Assembly (NCBI RefSeq): GCF_040958095.1
Contig: NC_091219.1
Location: 23,852,825 to 23,916,824, forward strand
Length of the DNA stretch: 64,000 nucleotides
Direction: 5' to 3'
Origin: Procambarus clarkii
Lineage: Eukaryota; Arthropoda; Malacostraca; Decapoda; Cambaridae
The notes beneath the pieces were generated by a model. It worked only from the letters and a program-made list of their open reading frames with translations. It was not told the origin of the DNA and did no database searches. How positions within the stretch are numbered: the stretch's first letter is position 1; each line of letters opens with the position of its first letter. A program made the translations under genes and the position numbers. Below, piece by piece: positions 20,961-32,577 of the stretch.

Positions 20961-21639
20961 TAGATATAATCATATATGATTACACATAATCATAATCATT
21001 CCATACACATAATCATAATCATTCCATACACATAATCATATATGTGTACGTCAACATATACATACATGCGTATATATACCTCATATTAAAATACTGATAA
21101 ACGAATGACCATGAACAAATTAATTTATAATTGTAGCACTATATATAATTTTAATAGACTAATTACGTGTTTATACATTTGAATGGTCCAGACAGGTGGC
21201 CAGCCTTGGACATATACACTTCTGGTAGGCACAATGACCTCATGTTAGACCCTTGATAGATTATGTGAGAGAGAGAGAGAGCTGGGGCAGGGAGGTGCGT
21301 GCCCCAGGGAGATAATCCATGCCCATGCCCCGCCTCGAGGTCAGTTCTCGAGTCACACCAAGAATAACAATCGAGCAAGTTGTCCTGACCAGGATGTGGC
21401 ATATTAGGGAGGGTTGAGGAATAGGAAGCCTGTCTGATAGGGCTCTTGGCAAGCAGCTCTCCCTCAGTCTACCTATCTATATGGAAGAAATGTATCTAGG
21501 CCCTCCTCCCCCTGCCTATTCTCTCTCCCCCACCTTTCTTCCTTCATTTCCTCCCTCCTTCCCTCCCCCTCACTGGTGAGAGAGTAGGAGTGTGAGAGTG
21601 GTTAGAGAACTCGTAGTTCTCACGCTTGTGAAATTGTCT

Positions 21640-21940
21640 GCGACCCTGGAGGAGTAGAGCGGAGGGGGGGGGGGGGTGAAAGTAGGTGACGATGGAGGAG
21701 TAGAGGGGAGCATTATATGCAGTGAACGTAGGTGTCTATGGAAGAGTACATCATAGAGGAGGGTGAAAGGAAGGTGACGATGGAGGAGGAGAAGGGAGGG
21801 GGTGTGAAGGTAGGTGATGATGGAGGTGTAGAGGGGAGGAGGGGGGCAAAGGTAGGTGTCTATGGAAGAGTACATCATAGAGGGGGGTGAAGGTAGGTGG
21901 CGATGGAGTAGAGCAAAAGGGGTGGGGGTTGAAAGTAATC
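21640..21940 (-). repeat. Purine-rich minisatellite
   Basis: Degenerate 50-125 base units built on GTAGGTGACGATGGAGGAGTAG, copied at 49,110-49,410 in the right arm with length differences. Confidence 0.8.
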
Positions 21941-21965
21941 CTGAGTTTAATTTTTTAGTTATATA

Positions 21966-22650
21966 TAGTGACACCTCGGCTTACGAATGAATATTTATGA
22001 ACTTTTCGGGTTACGAGCCTAATTTCTTCGAAAAATTTGAATCGGGTTACAAACTTTGCCTCGGGAAAGGAGTTTGTTGATATACGTATGGGCTGACCTA
22101 GCGCGTGGTGGCATGGTGATCGCGCCTCAGTTTACCAGTGTCTCCTGCCTAGTAAGTATCGCGCCTCAATTCTTTGTAAAGCATTACATTTGTTTTGGGA
22201 TTTTTGGCTATTTGAACATAAAATTTGTTATGATATATCTTGCCATGAGTCCCAAGAAAGCCAGTGGTAAGGTTCAAGCCAAGAAAACACATGTGAGAAT
22301 GACCATAGAGGAAAAACAAGAGAGCATTCATAAACATCAAAATGGTGCACAGGTTGTTGAACTAGCTAGGCAGTACAACAAATCTATGTCAACAATATGC
22401 ACTATACTTGCTAAGAAAAAGGATATTATGAGCATTAAAGTGGCAAAAGGCATATCAACAATCCCGAAACAAAGAACACAAACACTTGAGGATGTTAAAA
22501 AGTTTTTATTAATTTGGATACACAACAAGGAGTTAGCAGGTGATAGCATTTCAGAGGCCATCATTTGTGAGAAACCAAGGCATTTGCATGAAGACCTTTT
22601 AAAGAAAACCCCTGGAACGAGGGGGAAAAAGATGAATCAAGTTTGAAAAT
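21966..22650 (+). mobile_element. Tigger N-terminal half (left arm)
   Basis: A left TIR-like start (TAGTGACACCTCGGCTTACG) is followed by 5' UTR and transposase. The frame 22,056-22,646 has its real start at the MSPKKASGKV methionine (about 22,245). It encodes the HTH (TIEEKQESI, VELARQYNKSMSTICTIL) and part of the CENP-B HTH. It stops after KKTPGT, and the rest of the element is absent. Right-arm copy at 48,400-49,084. Confidence 0.85.
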
Positions 22651-22956
22651 GTGAAAAGTTTGTGTGACAATAGAGCCTCGTAGAAAACTTTTGCTGTGGT
22701 CATTACCTGGTGGAATGCACCCAGGATGGAGTATTAGGGCTATACATCTTTTAAATCATAAAAGTAATAAACATTTCCCATCAACCTTACAAACCATATT
22801 AACCTATTTTCATGTATTTCCCCCATGTGCATTTTAACAAAGTTACTAAATTGCCTTTATCATTCTGTAAAATTTCAATTACAGTATACTGTATATAATT
22901 TTGTTAGTATAAATGGACTGAATATTCTGAAATCACTATTAATTTTACAATTTCAG
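22651..22956. other. Unassigned AT-rich sequence (left arm)
   Basis: Between a Tigger half and a candidate exon. No element recognised. Confidence 0.5.
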
Positions 22957-23051
22957 ATTCAAAGGTGGTCTGGACACCCAATTTGGTCAGACAGGTGAAG
23001 AGAGCATTTAGGATAGTTCGAAGAGATGAAGATGGTCACAATTGTGTTTGA
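22957..23051 (+). CDS. Candidate short terminal exon
   Basis: A good acceptor (TTTTACAATTTCAG) is followed by an open frame: two bases complete a codon, then 30 codons including VVWTPNLVRQVKRAFRIVRR and a TGA at 23,049. The composition looks protein-like, but no other exon was found and no family is recognised. It is identical or nearly so in the right arm (47,999-48,093). A chance frame is a real possibility. Confidence 0.25.
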
Positions 23052-23149
23052 AGAGGCAAACGCCCCCCTTTGCTCCTGACATTATGTTCAGCCTATTGAC
23101 CCCTGCATACCTAACACAAGGTAGGTTGAAAACTCCTCCTTCATGTCAT

Positions 23150-23805
23150 TGGTTCATTAGCCAGAAACTTAGGGCCCATGCAGGAATATCCCTAAAAAAA
23201 AAAATGTGGCCCCAACAATGCATCCTCCAAGTCTGGAGGATGAGCAGGAGCATTGTCAAGAAGCAGGCCCTTTAGTGTCAAACTTTTCTCTTGCAGATAT
23301 TTTTTGATGGTAGGGCAAACCACTCTACATCACAGTTTTTCTGCACGTTATATATTTTTTAAAACTTTTGGATTTTCGGAATGATACACGAGCAAGGGTT
23401 TAATTTTCAAATCGCCACACATCACAAGAGTTAGCCTATCCTGACACAAGTTAGCCCAAGTTAGCTTGTGTCCGGGCAGTGACGTCTCCTCTTGGGCAAT
23501 GTATGTCCTCTTCGGCAATTTTTTCCAGAATAGCCATGTCTCCTCACAATTAAACACTTGTTGTGGAATATATCCATCAATACAGTATCTACAAAATCTT
23601 TAAAATCACGAACAAATCTTTCAGCCCCTACTTTCTCTGAGCTGGCACCCTCACCATGCCTCACAACACTATGAATACCACGTCTTTTTTCAAAATTTCT
23701 CAAACCATCCCCTACTCACCTTAAACTCTTTCGTATCTGCAAAACTCGTTCTAGGGGTTTTCTTTATAAGATTTTGCATGAAGATTTCATTGTTGACCAA
23801 ACCAC
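23150..23805 (-). pseudogene. Tigger transposase catalytic-region fragment (left arm)
   Basis: Minus strand, in several frames: KEFKVSRGWFEKF and RRGIHSVVRHGEGASSEK (23,805-23,600), FNCEETWLFWKKLPKRTY and IKPLLVYHSENPKVLK (23,557-23,348), then LLLDNAPAHPPDLEDALL (about 23,275-23,215). These are the DDE-domain blocks of Tigger transposases: the FNCEET block aligns with the first catalytic Asp (here E in place of D) and DNAPAH holds the second. Several frameshifts and stops. Right-arm copy at 47,245-47,900. Confidence 0.85.
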
Positions 23806-23890
23806 ACACTGGAAATTGAATAGACGACGACATTTCGATCCGTCCTGGACCATTATAAAGTCGATTGTGATGAAATGAGGGAAGCAAGAG
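23806..23890 (-). repeat. Interspersed tail motif (GTCCAGGACGGA family)
   Basis: Contains TCCGTCCTGGACCATTATAA, abutting the Tigger fragment. Related sequence forms a hairpin at 58,362-58,426. Right-arm copy at 47,165-47,245. Confidence 0.6.
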
Positions 23891-23959
23891 CATTAAGTAG
23901 GCAAGAGAGAGAGGTGAGGAGATGGCAAGTATGTACGTATGTACATGAATAAAACATGT

Positions 23960-24775
23960 ACATACTTATACATAACGTGTGTAAATAGTGTAATAAACAC
24001 AATAACAGTATTTTGGGAGGAGGAATGTTGGCGAGTAATGTGTTGGAGGAGGGAGGGAGGACTGGCAGGGTGTGGCAGCTCACACATGTTTTTTGGGCTC
24101 ACCATACCAACATAGTGGATCGTTATGGTGAATACATACGTAGATGTTTTATATACGTTTTATGCCCGAAACGCTTTGCGTAATAGTGGCTTTAGGCATT
24201 GTATGTACTAGCTCTACCTATAAGTCAAACAATTCTTGTAAATATTTATTGTATGTATGTACCTTACCTAAATAAAATTGTATTGTATAAATTGTATTGT
24301 TGTAGATGGGTACTGTATATACAATGTGTGCATATAGTGTAATAACAGCAAAAACACTGTTTGATTGTAGAATATGTCGCATATACGAGGCCCATAATTT
24401 TGAGCATAGCGATGTTCTATACTTTGAATTATATAAATTCCACAAATTACACACTTTTAAATAATATTACAGCAAAAAAAAAGAAGAAATGAATGAGAAA
24501 CTTCAAAATAATTGCGCAACATTTTATTCGCAGCAACTGCCGTCGCACGGGGTGGCGGGGCCGACAGACCCCCATCGCTCCAACGCTCAGCGCCCATAAT
24601 TTGCTCAACTTCCCAGCTCCATCGCAGCTAAAGTAAGTCACATACAATATTTTTTGTTTAGTTTCCCCGTGATCAGACTCTGCATTTTAACAATATAAGA
24701 AGAGAAAAAAAATTTTTGGAAAGAATTTATTTCTTGTGCACCAGGGTGTTATTTGGAGACAGAGCAGTTCAGTGG
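23960..24775 (+). mobile_element. piggyBac-like right end (left arm)
   Basis: Matches the split element at 1,335-4,314. The end reads GCAGTTCAGTGG followed by TTAA at 24,776-24,779. It is interrupted here by a LINE-D tail insertion (24,147-24,308) that the right arm lacks. Right-arm copy at 46,442-47,090. Confidence 0.55.
24147..24308 (+). mobile_element. LINE family D tail insertion, left arm only
   Basis: A 162-base insertion (including the second site copy) with CCCGAAACGCTTTGCGTAAT and an AT-rich end, flanked by a 7-base duplication GTAGATG (24,140-24,146 and 24,302-24,308). The empty site is intact in the right arm near 46,906-46,912. Confidence 0.9.
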
Positions 24776-24810
24776 TTAACTACTAAATTTTTTTTTCTCC
24801 CACACACGCA

Positions 24811-24880
24811 CCCCCGTAGGAAGCAGCCTGTAACAGCTAACTCCCAGATACCTATTTACTGTTAGGTAACAGGGGTCATC
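24811..24880 (-). mobile_element. SINE body fragment (left arm)
   Basis: Complement of the SINE body (AGCAGCCTGTAACAGCTAAC, CCTATTTACTG, GGTAACAGGGG). Right-arm copy at 46,337-46,406. Confidence 0.8.
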
Positions 24881-24889
24881 CCCTTTTGT

Positions 24890-26355
24890 ACAAAGAATCT
24901 GCTAAAGCTTTTAGGGCTAGTCTTTGACACTCGTTTGTCTTTGTCGCCCCATATTTTTTACGTCCGAGTTGAATGCTCTAAGGCCCTTAACTAACTTTAG
25001 GTCATGTCCCATACTTCTTGGGGAGCTAATCGACACTGCTCTTCTCTTTACATTCCTCTCACTTTCTGTCTAAACTCGATTATGGCCCTGTTTACTCGTC
25101 TGCTTCTCCTTCTACCCTTCACCATCTGGACACACTGCATCATACTGGGTTACGGCTCAGCTCTGGTACCTTTCCTTCGACACCTACCCTAAGCCTGTAT
25201 GTTGAAACTGGCGTCCTGTTTCTACAGGATCGCCATGATCGCTACTGTCTTCTCCACCTTGCACGGTCCTTACAGCACCCTCACTCTTGCTTATGTCATG
25301 CCTTGACCTTTACCCATCCTGTGGTTCCTGTTCCCCTTCACCACCTATCTCTTTCTGTACGGTTGTCTCTCTTACAAAATGCTCTTTCAGTTTGTGTTAC
25401 CAATATTTCCCCTCGTGTCATTCCGTCTTTGCCCCTATGGAGGGGTCCCCGTTCCTAAATTCTGTAAGCCTTGACCCACATGACTAAAACTTTTACCCCT
25501 CCTACAGTTCTAAATCACCTTTTCCTTGAACACTTTTCTTCACACTTCCACTCTATTTCCGTCTTCACCAATGGGTCTTAAGTCTGCAGACGGTGTAGGC
25601 TACTCTGTTGTTTTTCCTGACTGCACCTTTGTGTCTCCTGCCACCAGAGACTAGCATCTCCATGGCAGAAGTTTATGCTATTCTCTATGCTCTTCATCAA
25701 CTCTTTTCTCGCTGTCAATCCTCCTCTGTGTTTGTAGTTGACACTTGCAGTGCCCTCATGGCTCTAGAATCCTTTAATCCAGTCCATCCTTTGGTAGTTG
25801 AAATTCAACATTGGCTGTTTCTTATCTCCAGTAGATTTAAAACAGTGGAATTTCGCTGGATTCCCACCCATATTGGTGCGTTCTTAAATGAGCGTGCGGA
25901 CACTGCCGCTAAGGAAGCTATCCGCACCTGTCCCATCTCCCGTAAAGGTATTCCTTATTATGACTTTTACCCAGTTATTCATTTCCCCATTCTTGCCCGT
26001 TGTCAGGGTTGTTGGTCTTCTGTTACTGGTAACAAATTGCGTGCTCTTAAGAGTAGTGTGTTCCCGTGGCCTTCCTCCTACCACCGTAACCGGTGGTGGG
26101 AAACGGCTCAGAGGCGAGATTGTATATTGGTCATACACGTTTAACACACGGGCACTTAATGGAGCGCTGCCCTGCTTCTTATTGTCCAAACCGTTGTCTC
26201 TACATGTCCTGACTTCCAGGACTTACGTGTCTTGCTTCCCGACCATCCCTCACTGTGAATTGTCCCTCGATAAAATTCTTGGTAAATTCAATACCTTTAA
26301 TATTGTTCGCCGTATGCGTTTTTGTTCTTGTATTGGCGACGTTAGTGATATTTAG
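24890..26355 (+). mobile_element. RNase H-bearing LINE (family E) copy 1, left arm
   Basis: 3' part of an I-superfamily-like LINE: a decayed RT C-terminal region (24,900-25,600), then an RNase H domain in the open frame 25,608-26,144 (MAEVYAILYALHQLF, FVVDTCSALMALESFNP, FRWIPTHIGAFLNERADTAA), then a C-terminal tail ending DVSDI at 26,352. The first RNase H acidic block (SxxFTNGS-like) lies before a frame change at about 25,580. In active elements RNase H removes RNA from the cDNA hybrid. Right-arm copy at 44,862-46,327. Confidence 0.85.
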
Positions 26356-26464
26356 CGCACTATGATTATCCCACACATTTGATGGTTTGATAATTACTGT
26401 ACTGTACAGTACTTTGGTTTGGAATGTATCAAATAAAGTTGTTTCATGTATTCAAATGTGTGAG

Positions 26465-27735
26465 AAAATCCACTGGGGCTGTGAGATGAAGCGAACCTGT
26501 AACAAAGGCATTGCCAGTTGCATACTCTACCACCACTGATGGTAAAAGTCTTACAACTGGATATCTTGTGTGACGGGTTATGGTATCACAGCTATACTGA
26601 ACCAAGATGGTATGGCTCTCCCTCACATAAATGAAAGAAATGCTGCTGTTGGCCTTGCAGTGTGTAAGTTGCAGGTGGAAACAAATGAAAATTATCAAAT
26701 AAATAATTAAACAATTTACTGAAATAGTAATGAACAAAAATAACACATGACAATACTTGACTATCATGTAATGCAAAGGTGAACAAGTTAGTATGACCTT
26801 AAATGCAAAAAATAAACTATAAGCAATGAATAAAAGTATGAAGATATACTGGTGTTCTGAAGACAGCTACCATACCACCATGGCATCAGTCACACGACGT
26901 TGGCTGGAAGTGGACGACGGGTTAGAGACACGAAGGTGATCCTAGAGCACTGAGGGAGAGATTGCCTCTCCAGGGAGGCAGCGCTCTTTATATAGTCCGG
27001 CGGTGATGACTCATCCAGTGTCAACACGAGGTGGACATCTGGTCAACTAGCAAACTGCTCGTTGTGGCTGGCGGTGCCTTTGTGTTGAGCTGTACCACTG
27101 TCAGTTGAAGGCGGCTAACTGCTTGTTTGTGGGGACAAACTGCCAGTTAGCAGTGGCGCCCGGCTTGCCTCTGAGTCATACCAGGCCGTGCCAGGCCCTG
27201 GGGGGTATGGAGAGGTGGCAGGACTGATGACTCTTCTGGGCTGGTGTAGATGTATACTTCCAGTGCAGAGGCATTGAAGGTGAAGGGAAAAGGCAGTTCC
27301 ACTGCTATGCAGGGGATTCACGTGACACTTGTGAAGCCACAGAAAGTCTGGAGGCCCTACTGAAGCCAGTCCCAGTATTAAATAAAACCCCTGAAGTACA
27401 CCGGTGAAGGGTAAAGTGAAGGGTGAAGCAAGACCGTATGCCCCAACTTCAGGCACACACAGAAAATCACGTTTTGGTCCCGCCTCTCAACTGTGTATTT
27501 GAAGTTGGGGCGTATGGTGTTGAACTGCTTCAGCCTTCACCTGAGTGCTTGTAGGTCTTACGTAAGACGTTGACTCAAGAAGGGGCCTCAAAACTTGCTG
27601 TGATTTATGGGGAAATCCGGTTGTAAGACTTTTACAAAGTCAGTAATATACTGTGGTAGAGTATGCAGCTGCCAGTGCCTTGGGCAAGGGTTTACGTCGC
27701 CTCACAGCTCCAGTGGATTTTCTGCTTGGTGTATA
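26465..27735. repeat. Pair of diverged inverted segments (left arm)
   Basis: 26,465-26,575 matches the complement of 27,608-27,725 at roughly three-quarters identity by eye. Both keep a translatable block, VVEYA...LTAPVDFL, when read in opposite directions. A separate hairpin (CGTATGCCCCAACTTCA / TGAAGTTGGGGCGTATGG) lies at 27,433-27,517, next to a SINE-tail scrap CCCGCCTCTCAACTG. Mirror region: 43,482-44,752. Not assigned. Confidence 0.6.
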
Positions 27736-28054
27736 TCAGGTTGTGATTTTGTGTGTGTACCGTATTGTTATGATCGCCGTCTGATAAGTCCTTTCTGGCC
27801 TCAAGAGTCATTTTTACCCACCTAGAAAGATTGCAGATGGCCAAAGCAGTTATTTAAGTTAAGAAGGGACAAGTCTTAAACAGAATTTTGCATAATATTT
27901 GACTGTAAAGGGGTAAATTGAGGTAGATTGAAAAACAAAATGGTGAACCGGGCAGGCGGTACTCACAATTAGGCGAGTACACTCGGGAACTTTTAAAGTG
28001 CAACCAAACATGCTTTAGGCTCTCACAACAAGAGGTGAGTGGTGGTGGCTCAGG

Positions 28055-28155
28055 TGCTCAGCCAATCAGAGCACCTAAGGAGGGAGGGCAGGAGTGAGAG
28101 GGGGGTGGTATGTGGAAGTTTGATGACAGTTGTGTGTAGTTTGTTCATCTTCATT
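28055..28155 (+). promoter_or_regulatory. Possible promoter and first-exon donor (left arm)
   Basis: CCAAT box in AGCCAATCAGA (28,060-28,070), then a donor-like CATT|GTAAGT at 28,155/28,156, in a CpG-richer stretch (to about 28,430). No TATA box and no downstream exon identified. Mirror: 43,062-43,162. Weak. Confidence 0.2.
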
Positions 28156-28159
28156 GTAA

Positions 28160-29555
28160 GTTTCATGGCTTGGTGTGCATTTCCCTAGTAAATTTAATTA
28201 GGGAAAAATTCAGGTGTTTGATTTTTTAAATCAACTTTTTAAATGTTGAGTTGTTAAAGCCTCAAAGTGCAAGGAGTTGGTTTGGGAGTATGGCATCCTC
28301 ATGCTGTTGCGTGGTCGCGTGAGGTAGCAAAGGTGATGTAAAGTTGTGGGGTGTACATGCTTGGGACGTCCTCTCTCGGGATGGCTGGTGTTAGACCTGC
28401 GTGTTTGTCGGTTGTTGAAAAGCCGTCATCCTTTGCTGTTGTGGTATTGATTTTACATTGTTCATCTTGTAATTAATACTGTAGTGCGATATCTAGGGCT
28501 ACCATTTGTAGGTTTAAAATGTCTAATACAAACAGTTGTCCAATGAGTTTTAATAGGAAATATCATCCACCAAGCACCATTGTACAATTATATTAATTGA
28601 TAGTATATGGATTGTGCAGAACTGCTTAGAATGATCTTTAACCCTTGGCTATATTGGTCATGTCAAATACCTGCACGTTGAATGCTCAAAGACCCTTTCC
28701 TTATTCAGTGTTGTCACATACCTCATGGGGGTATGGATAGGCAAACACTCATTCGGTTAAACTTGCCTTGTAGTACTTTCAGAGCTGAGTAATTTGGAAT
28801 CTGGTTAGCACTTTCCAAATAAATTGACCTTTAAAGTGAATTCCTATTTAGGTTTAAAACATTATACCGAATGAGAAAGTCGGATTATATAGCCGAACAC
28901 CAGAAATGTTGTTATTCAATTTGGTTGCCTAAAGCACATTCAAGGACTACACATTACATGGCATTCCAGGATTCCTCTATACCTTGCCTTATGCTGTAAA
29001 CATTGCCACAACCCTGTGTTTTATTGATTTAAATGGCCACAGGGAGGCATACAACACTGCAGATTATGATGTCATTAGTTATCCACTGTGTTGACAAGTG
29101 GGCTGACTGATGTTCGTTGACACCTGTATCGTGCTTCAATTTAATTGCCAGGAGATCACCCTCTCACTAGACTCGTCTGTAGGAAGTACAGTATAGTATC
29201 TCAAATTACCTTGGATCATAAATAGCATAAGACTTGGGGGTAGGAGAGGGTTGCAGTGTTTGTCATGGCTCTCAGTTGTTCCTGGTATTAGGCAATTTAG
29301 TTCTGGAATCATTTTTGTTGGCCAATGTTAAACTTTTTCGAAAGTAGATGTTTTTCTGAAAGGGAAGGGGGGGGGGGGACCTCTATGCTTGGATACAGTT
29401 ATCTAAGTGAATACTTAGATTTATACAGTAGAATAACTGCCTTCTTTTCCTTAGTCAAAAAGGTTGCTTGTTTATTTCTAGGGACTTGTATTTTCTTTTA
29501 TTTTTAACTGCAGCAACTTTCAGTGAATGATAGATTCTTACTGAAAGGACCTTTA
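28160..29555. other. Unassigned sequence (left arm)
   Basis: Apparently unique sequence with a poly-G run at 29,369-29,379 that differs by one base in the right arm. No gene found. Confidence 0.5.
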
Positions 29556-29560
29556 CTTCA

Positions 29561-30520
29561 TTGTTGTTGCTTTATGGTCATCTCATTGTGTACAGGGATT
29601 CCGCGAAGCTTTTGGGGTTAGTCTTTGACACTCGTTTGTCTTGGTCAGCCCATATCTCTTGCCTCCGAGTTGAATGCTCTAAGGCCCTTAACCTCCTTAA
29701 GGTTTTGTCCCATACTTCTTGGGGAGCGGATAGGCGCACGCTCCTCTATTTGCACTCCTCTCTCGTCCTGTCTAAACTCAATTATGGTTGCCCTGTATAC
29801 TCTTCTGCTTCTCGTTCTACTCTTCGCCATCTTGATGCTTTGCACCATACTGGGTTGCGTCTCGGCTCTGGTGGCTTTCGTTCGACTCCCGCCCTTAGTT
29901 TGTATGTTGACACTGGCTTTCTCTCTCTTCAGGACTGCCGTGATCGCTACTGTCTTCGCTATCTTGCGCGGTCCTTCCAACATCCTTCCTCTCGCCTCTG
30001 TCGTGCATTGACTTTTCCTCCTCCTGTGGTTCCTGTTCCTCTTCATTGTCTCCCACTTTCTGTCCAGTTATCTCGCTTACAGGATTCTCTTTCTGTTCAT
30101 ATTTGTAATGTTTCTCCTCGTATTGTTCCTTCATTATTTCCGTGGAGAGTCCCCCTTCCCAAGTTTTGTACGTCCTTGACTTGTATTACTAAAGCCTTTA
30201 CCCCATTTACAATTCTGAAAAGCCTCTTCCTTGAGCACTTTTCTTCGCACTCCCACTCTATTTCCATCTTCCCTGATGGGTCTAAGTCTGCGGATGGTGT
30301 GGGCTACTCTGTTGTTTTTCCTGACCGTACTTACATGTGTCGCCTCCCTTCGGAGGCTAGCGTCTTTACGGCAGAACTTTATGCTATTCTCTATGCTCTT
30401 CGTCTCTTGCTTACTCATTCTTCCTTTGTGGTTGTAGTTGATTCTCGTAGTGCCCTCATGGCTCTAGGGTCCTTTAATCCTGTCCATCGAGATTCAACAT
30501 TGGCTGTTTCTTATTTCTAG
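29561..30520 (+). pseudogene. Family E LINE: RT C-terminal region plus RNase H (319 codons)
   Basis: An open frame of 319 codons with LLGLVFDTRLSWSAHISCLR, LSKLNYGCPVYSSAS and LHHTGLRLGSGGFRSTP (the thumb/connection region after RT). RNase H follows: ISIFPDGSKSADGVGYSVVF (first acidic residue), FTAELYAILYALRLLL (second) and VVVDSRSALMALGSFNP (third). The frame then shifts at about 30,490, where a family-conserved stretch is shortened; the last RNase H block (VPSHIGV...NERADAAAKEA) continues in another frame. The RT catalytic motif is absent because of 5' truncation. Confidence 0.85.
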
Positions 30521-31030
30521 TAAATTTAAATCAGTAGAGTTTTGCTGGGTTCCCAGCCATATTGGTGTTTCAATGAGCGTGCGGATGCTGCCGCTAAGGA
30601 AGCTATCCGTTCTTGTCCCATCTCCCGTAAAGGTATTCCTTATTCCGACTTTTATCCTGTTATTCATTCTTCCCCGTTGGCCCTCTGTGGTTGGTAACAA
30701 GCTGCGTACTCTCAAACTTAGTGTGTCCCCGTGGCCTTCCTCCTACCACCGTAACCGGCGGTGGGACACTGCTTTGGCACGGCTGTGGGTTGGTCATACC
30801 CGCTTAACCCACGGTCACTTAATGGAGCGCCGCCCTGCTCCTTATTGTCCCTCTTACAGTTGTGCATATCCTTGTTGAATGTCCTGACTTCCAGGACGAG
30901 CGTGTGTCTTGCTTTCCGACCGTCCCTCGCAGTCACTTGTCCCTCGATAGAATTCTAGGTGAATCGGATACTTTTGACATCGTTCGCCTTATGCGTTTTT
31001 GTTCTCGTATTGGCATTCTTGGTGATATTT
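29561..31030 (+). mobile_element. RNase H-bearing LINE (family E) copy 2, left arm
   Basis: 5'-truncated copy of the same family as 24,890-26,355 and better preserved. It ends in a DILGDI-like tail at about 31,030. Right-arm copy at 40,186-41,655. Confidence 0.9.
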
Positions 31031-31249
31031 AGTGCCCTCTGATTATTTAACACTTTGATGGTGCTACATGGCCTTCCCGGTTTGGTGCCTTCTTTTGGTA
31101 ATTACCTTACCTTCATTGTTGTTTCATTTTAATGTGGTAGTTGTGATATGGATTGTTCTGGCTCACATGCAAGGTCTTGGAATTTTTTCTGTTTTATATT
31201 TACAAATAGTAACAAGACTGGCAATTTCTTGAGTTAGAGATCTGCATTA

Positions 31250-31560
31250 AGGCCTCGATATTATATTCTTTATTTTTTTTATAACATGTTATCAGCAATT
31301 TTTGTGGTTGGTAATATTTAGATTCATGTCAGTGATGTATATGACAAGGGTTAAGACCACTTGTGGTATGACAGCATTTTTCCCAGTCATTTCTTTAACA
31401 AATGAAAGGGTCCTCGTAACCATTCTTTTGTCCTTTCTACCATGTACCTGTTTGTTGCTTCTTGGTCTTTCATTTGGTACTTTGGCTATTAAAACAATGG
31501 CCTTTGGTAATGTTGCAATTACCATTTCTAAAAAAAATGAGCAGGTTCATTAGGCAGGGT
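31250..31560 (-). mobile_element. Decayed LINE RT fragment (left arm)
   Basis: On the minus strand the frame 31,525-31,292 ends with VIPQVVLTLVIYITDMNLNI, resembling the conserved VPQGSVLGPxLFxIYINDxDxNI block of LINE reverse transcriptases in degraded form. Right-arm copy on the plus strand at 39,656-39,966. Confidence 0.45.
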
Positions 31561-32150
31561 TTGTTTTTAGCAAACAAAGTTTTACAAAAAACATTCCATT
31601 CCTTCAGGACCTTGCAGATGTTAGGTCAAACTAATTGACAGTACACTGTAATCTGTTTTGCCCTTTCAAACAATGATGGTTTTAATCTAGGTAAAATATT
31701 TCAGAATATATGAAGTTTGGCAGACAAATCATTTAAGAGCTTTGATTAAATTTAAGTTACCAAAGACTTTGTGAAAACCATGTTGTATAGATGCTTCAGT
31801 GTCACTTTTCTAATGTTTTGTAAATTTAACAATGATTAAATTAACTAAATCATAATTTGTACAAAGCTTAGGTGTTGCATAGCTTTAAATTTACTTTCAA
31901 ATATGAAAACTAAAATATTGACTAAAGTTTCTTCCACTTTAATATTTCAGACTAATTTGCAATATTTGTTAGTTTATGTAAATTGAGTAGGTAGTCAACT
32001 TTTCAATGCATTTTGCATGCACCTATGTAACAAGTTACAAATAGGTGTAAATTTGACCAAGTATTTATTTTCAAAGTAAAAAAAATTTCAGATGTTTAAA
32101 CATTGCATCAATACAGTAGTAGTAAACAATTTCCAGCATAATCAGGATAA
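31561..32150. other. Unassigned AT-rich sequence (left arm)
   Basis: No gene or element recognised; downstream of the lncRNA polyadenylation signal. Confidence 0.5.
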
Positions 32151-32459
32151 GGTATATAAAGTAGTTTCATTAAGTTTTATTTAATAAGTTTTACATATAA
32201 ATATTAGATGTATTATAAATACAGTACTATTACTGTTTCAGGTTGTGGGACAGATGCTCCTAGATGAACAGAAGATCCAAAAGGCCAAGACAACTCTAGA
32301 GACAATCACCTGTAAAAGAAAAATAAACATTAAACAGGGACACTCCTTTTATTATCACCAATGCCAAATAATAAGCCCAAAAATCCTAACATCCTATCTT
32401 TTAAGATAGGCTCAGCAAGGCCTATCCCTTCCTCTGGTTTTATTGCAGAGCATGTTCCC

Positions 32460-32577
32460 TGAATGGGTGCATTACATCCACCACTTTAGTGCCCTCAACA
32501 CATTGTACATATGCTTTATTGAAAGCACTGTACAATGCATGCCAGGCACTAAAGTTTTAGATGCATCCACCCATTCA
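32460..32577 (-). ncRNA. Intronic hairpin, left-arm copy
   Basis: Mirror of 38,639-38,756; it lies in intron 4 of the lncRNA-like gene. Confidence 0.35.

Noticed and set aside
29645-30418. Antisense frames of 133, 94 and 79 codons opposite the family E LINE
   Set aside because: Shadows of the RT/RNase H coding strand; the sense frame has clear motifs.
31302-31553. 83-codon hydrophobic frame resembling a membrane peptide
   Set aside because: The opposite strand carries a degraded LINE RT block; the hydrophobic frame is its complement.
32241-32340. Plus-strand frame VVGQMLLDEQKIQKAK opposite lncRNA exon 5, with an AG before it
   Set aside because: The minus strand has a much stronger acceptor here and consistent signals at the four other exons; the plus strand lacks matching donors.
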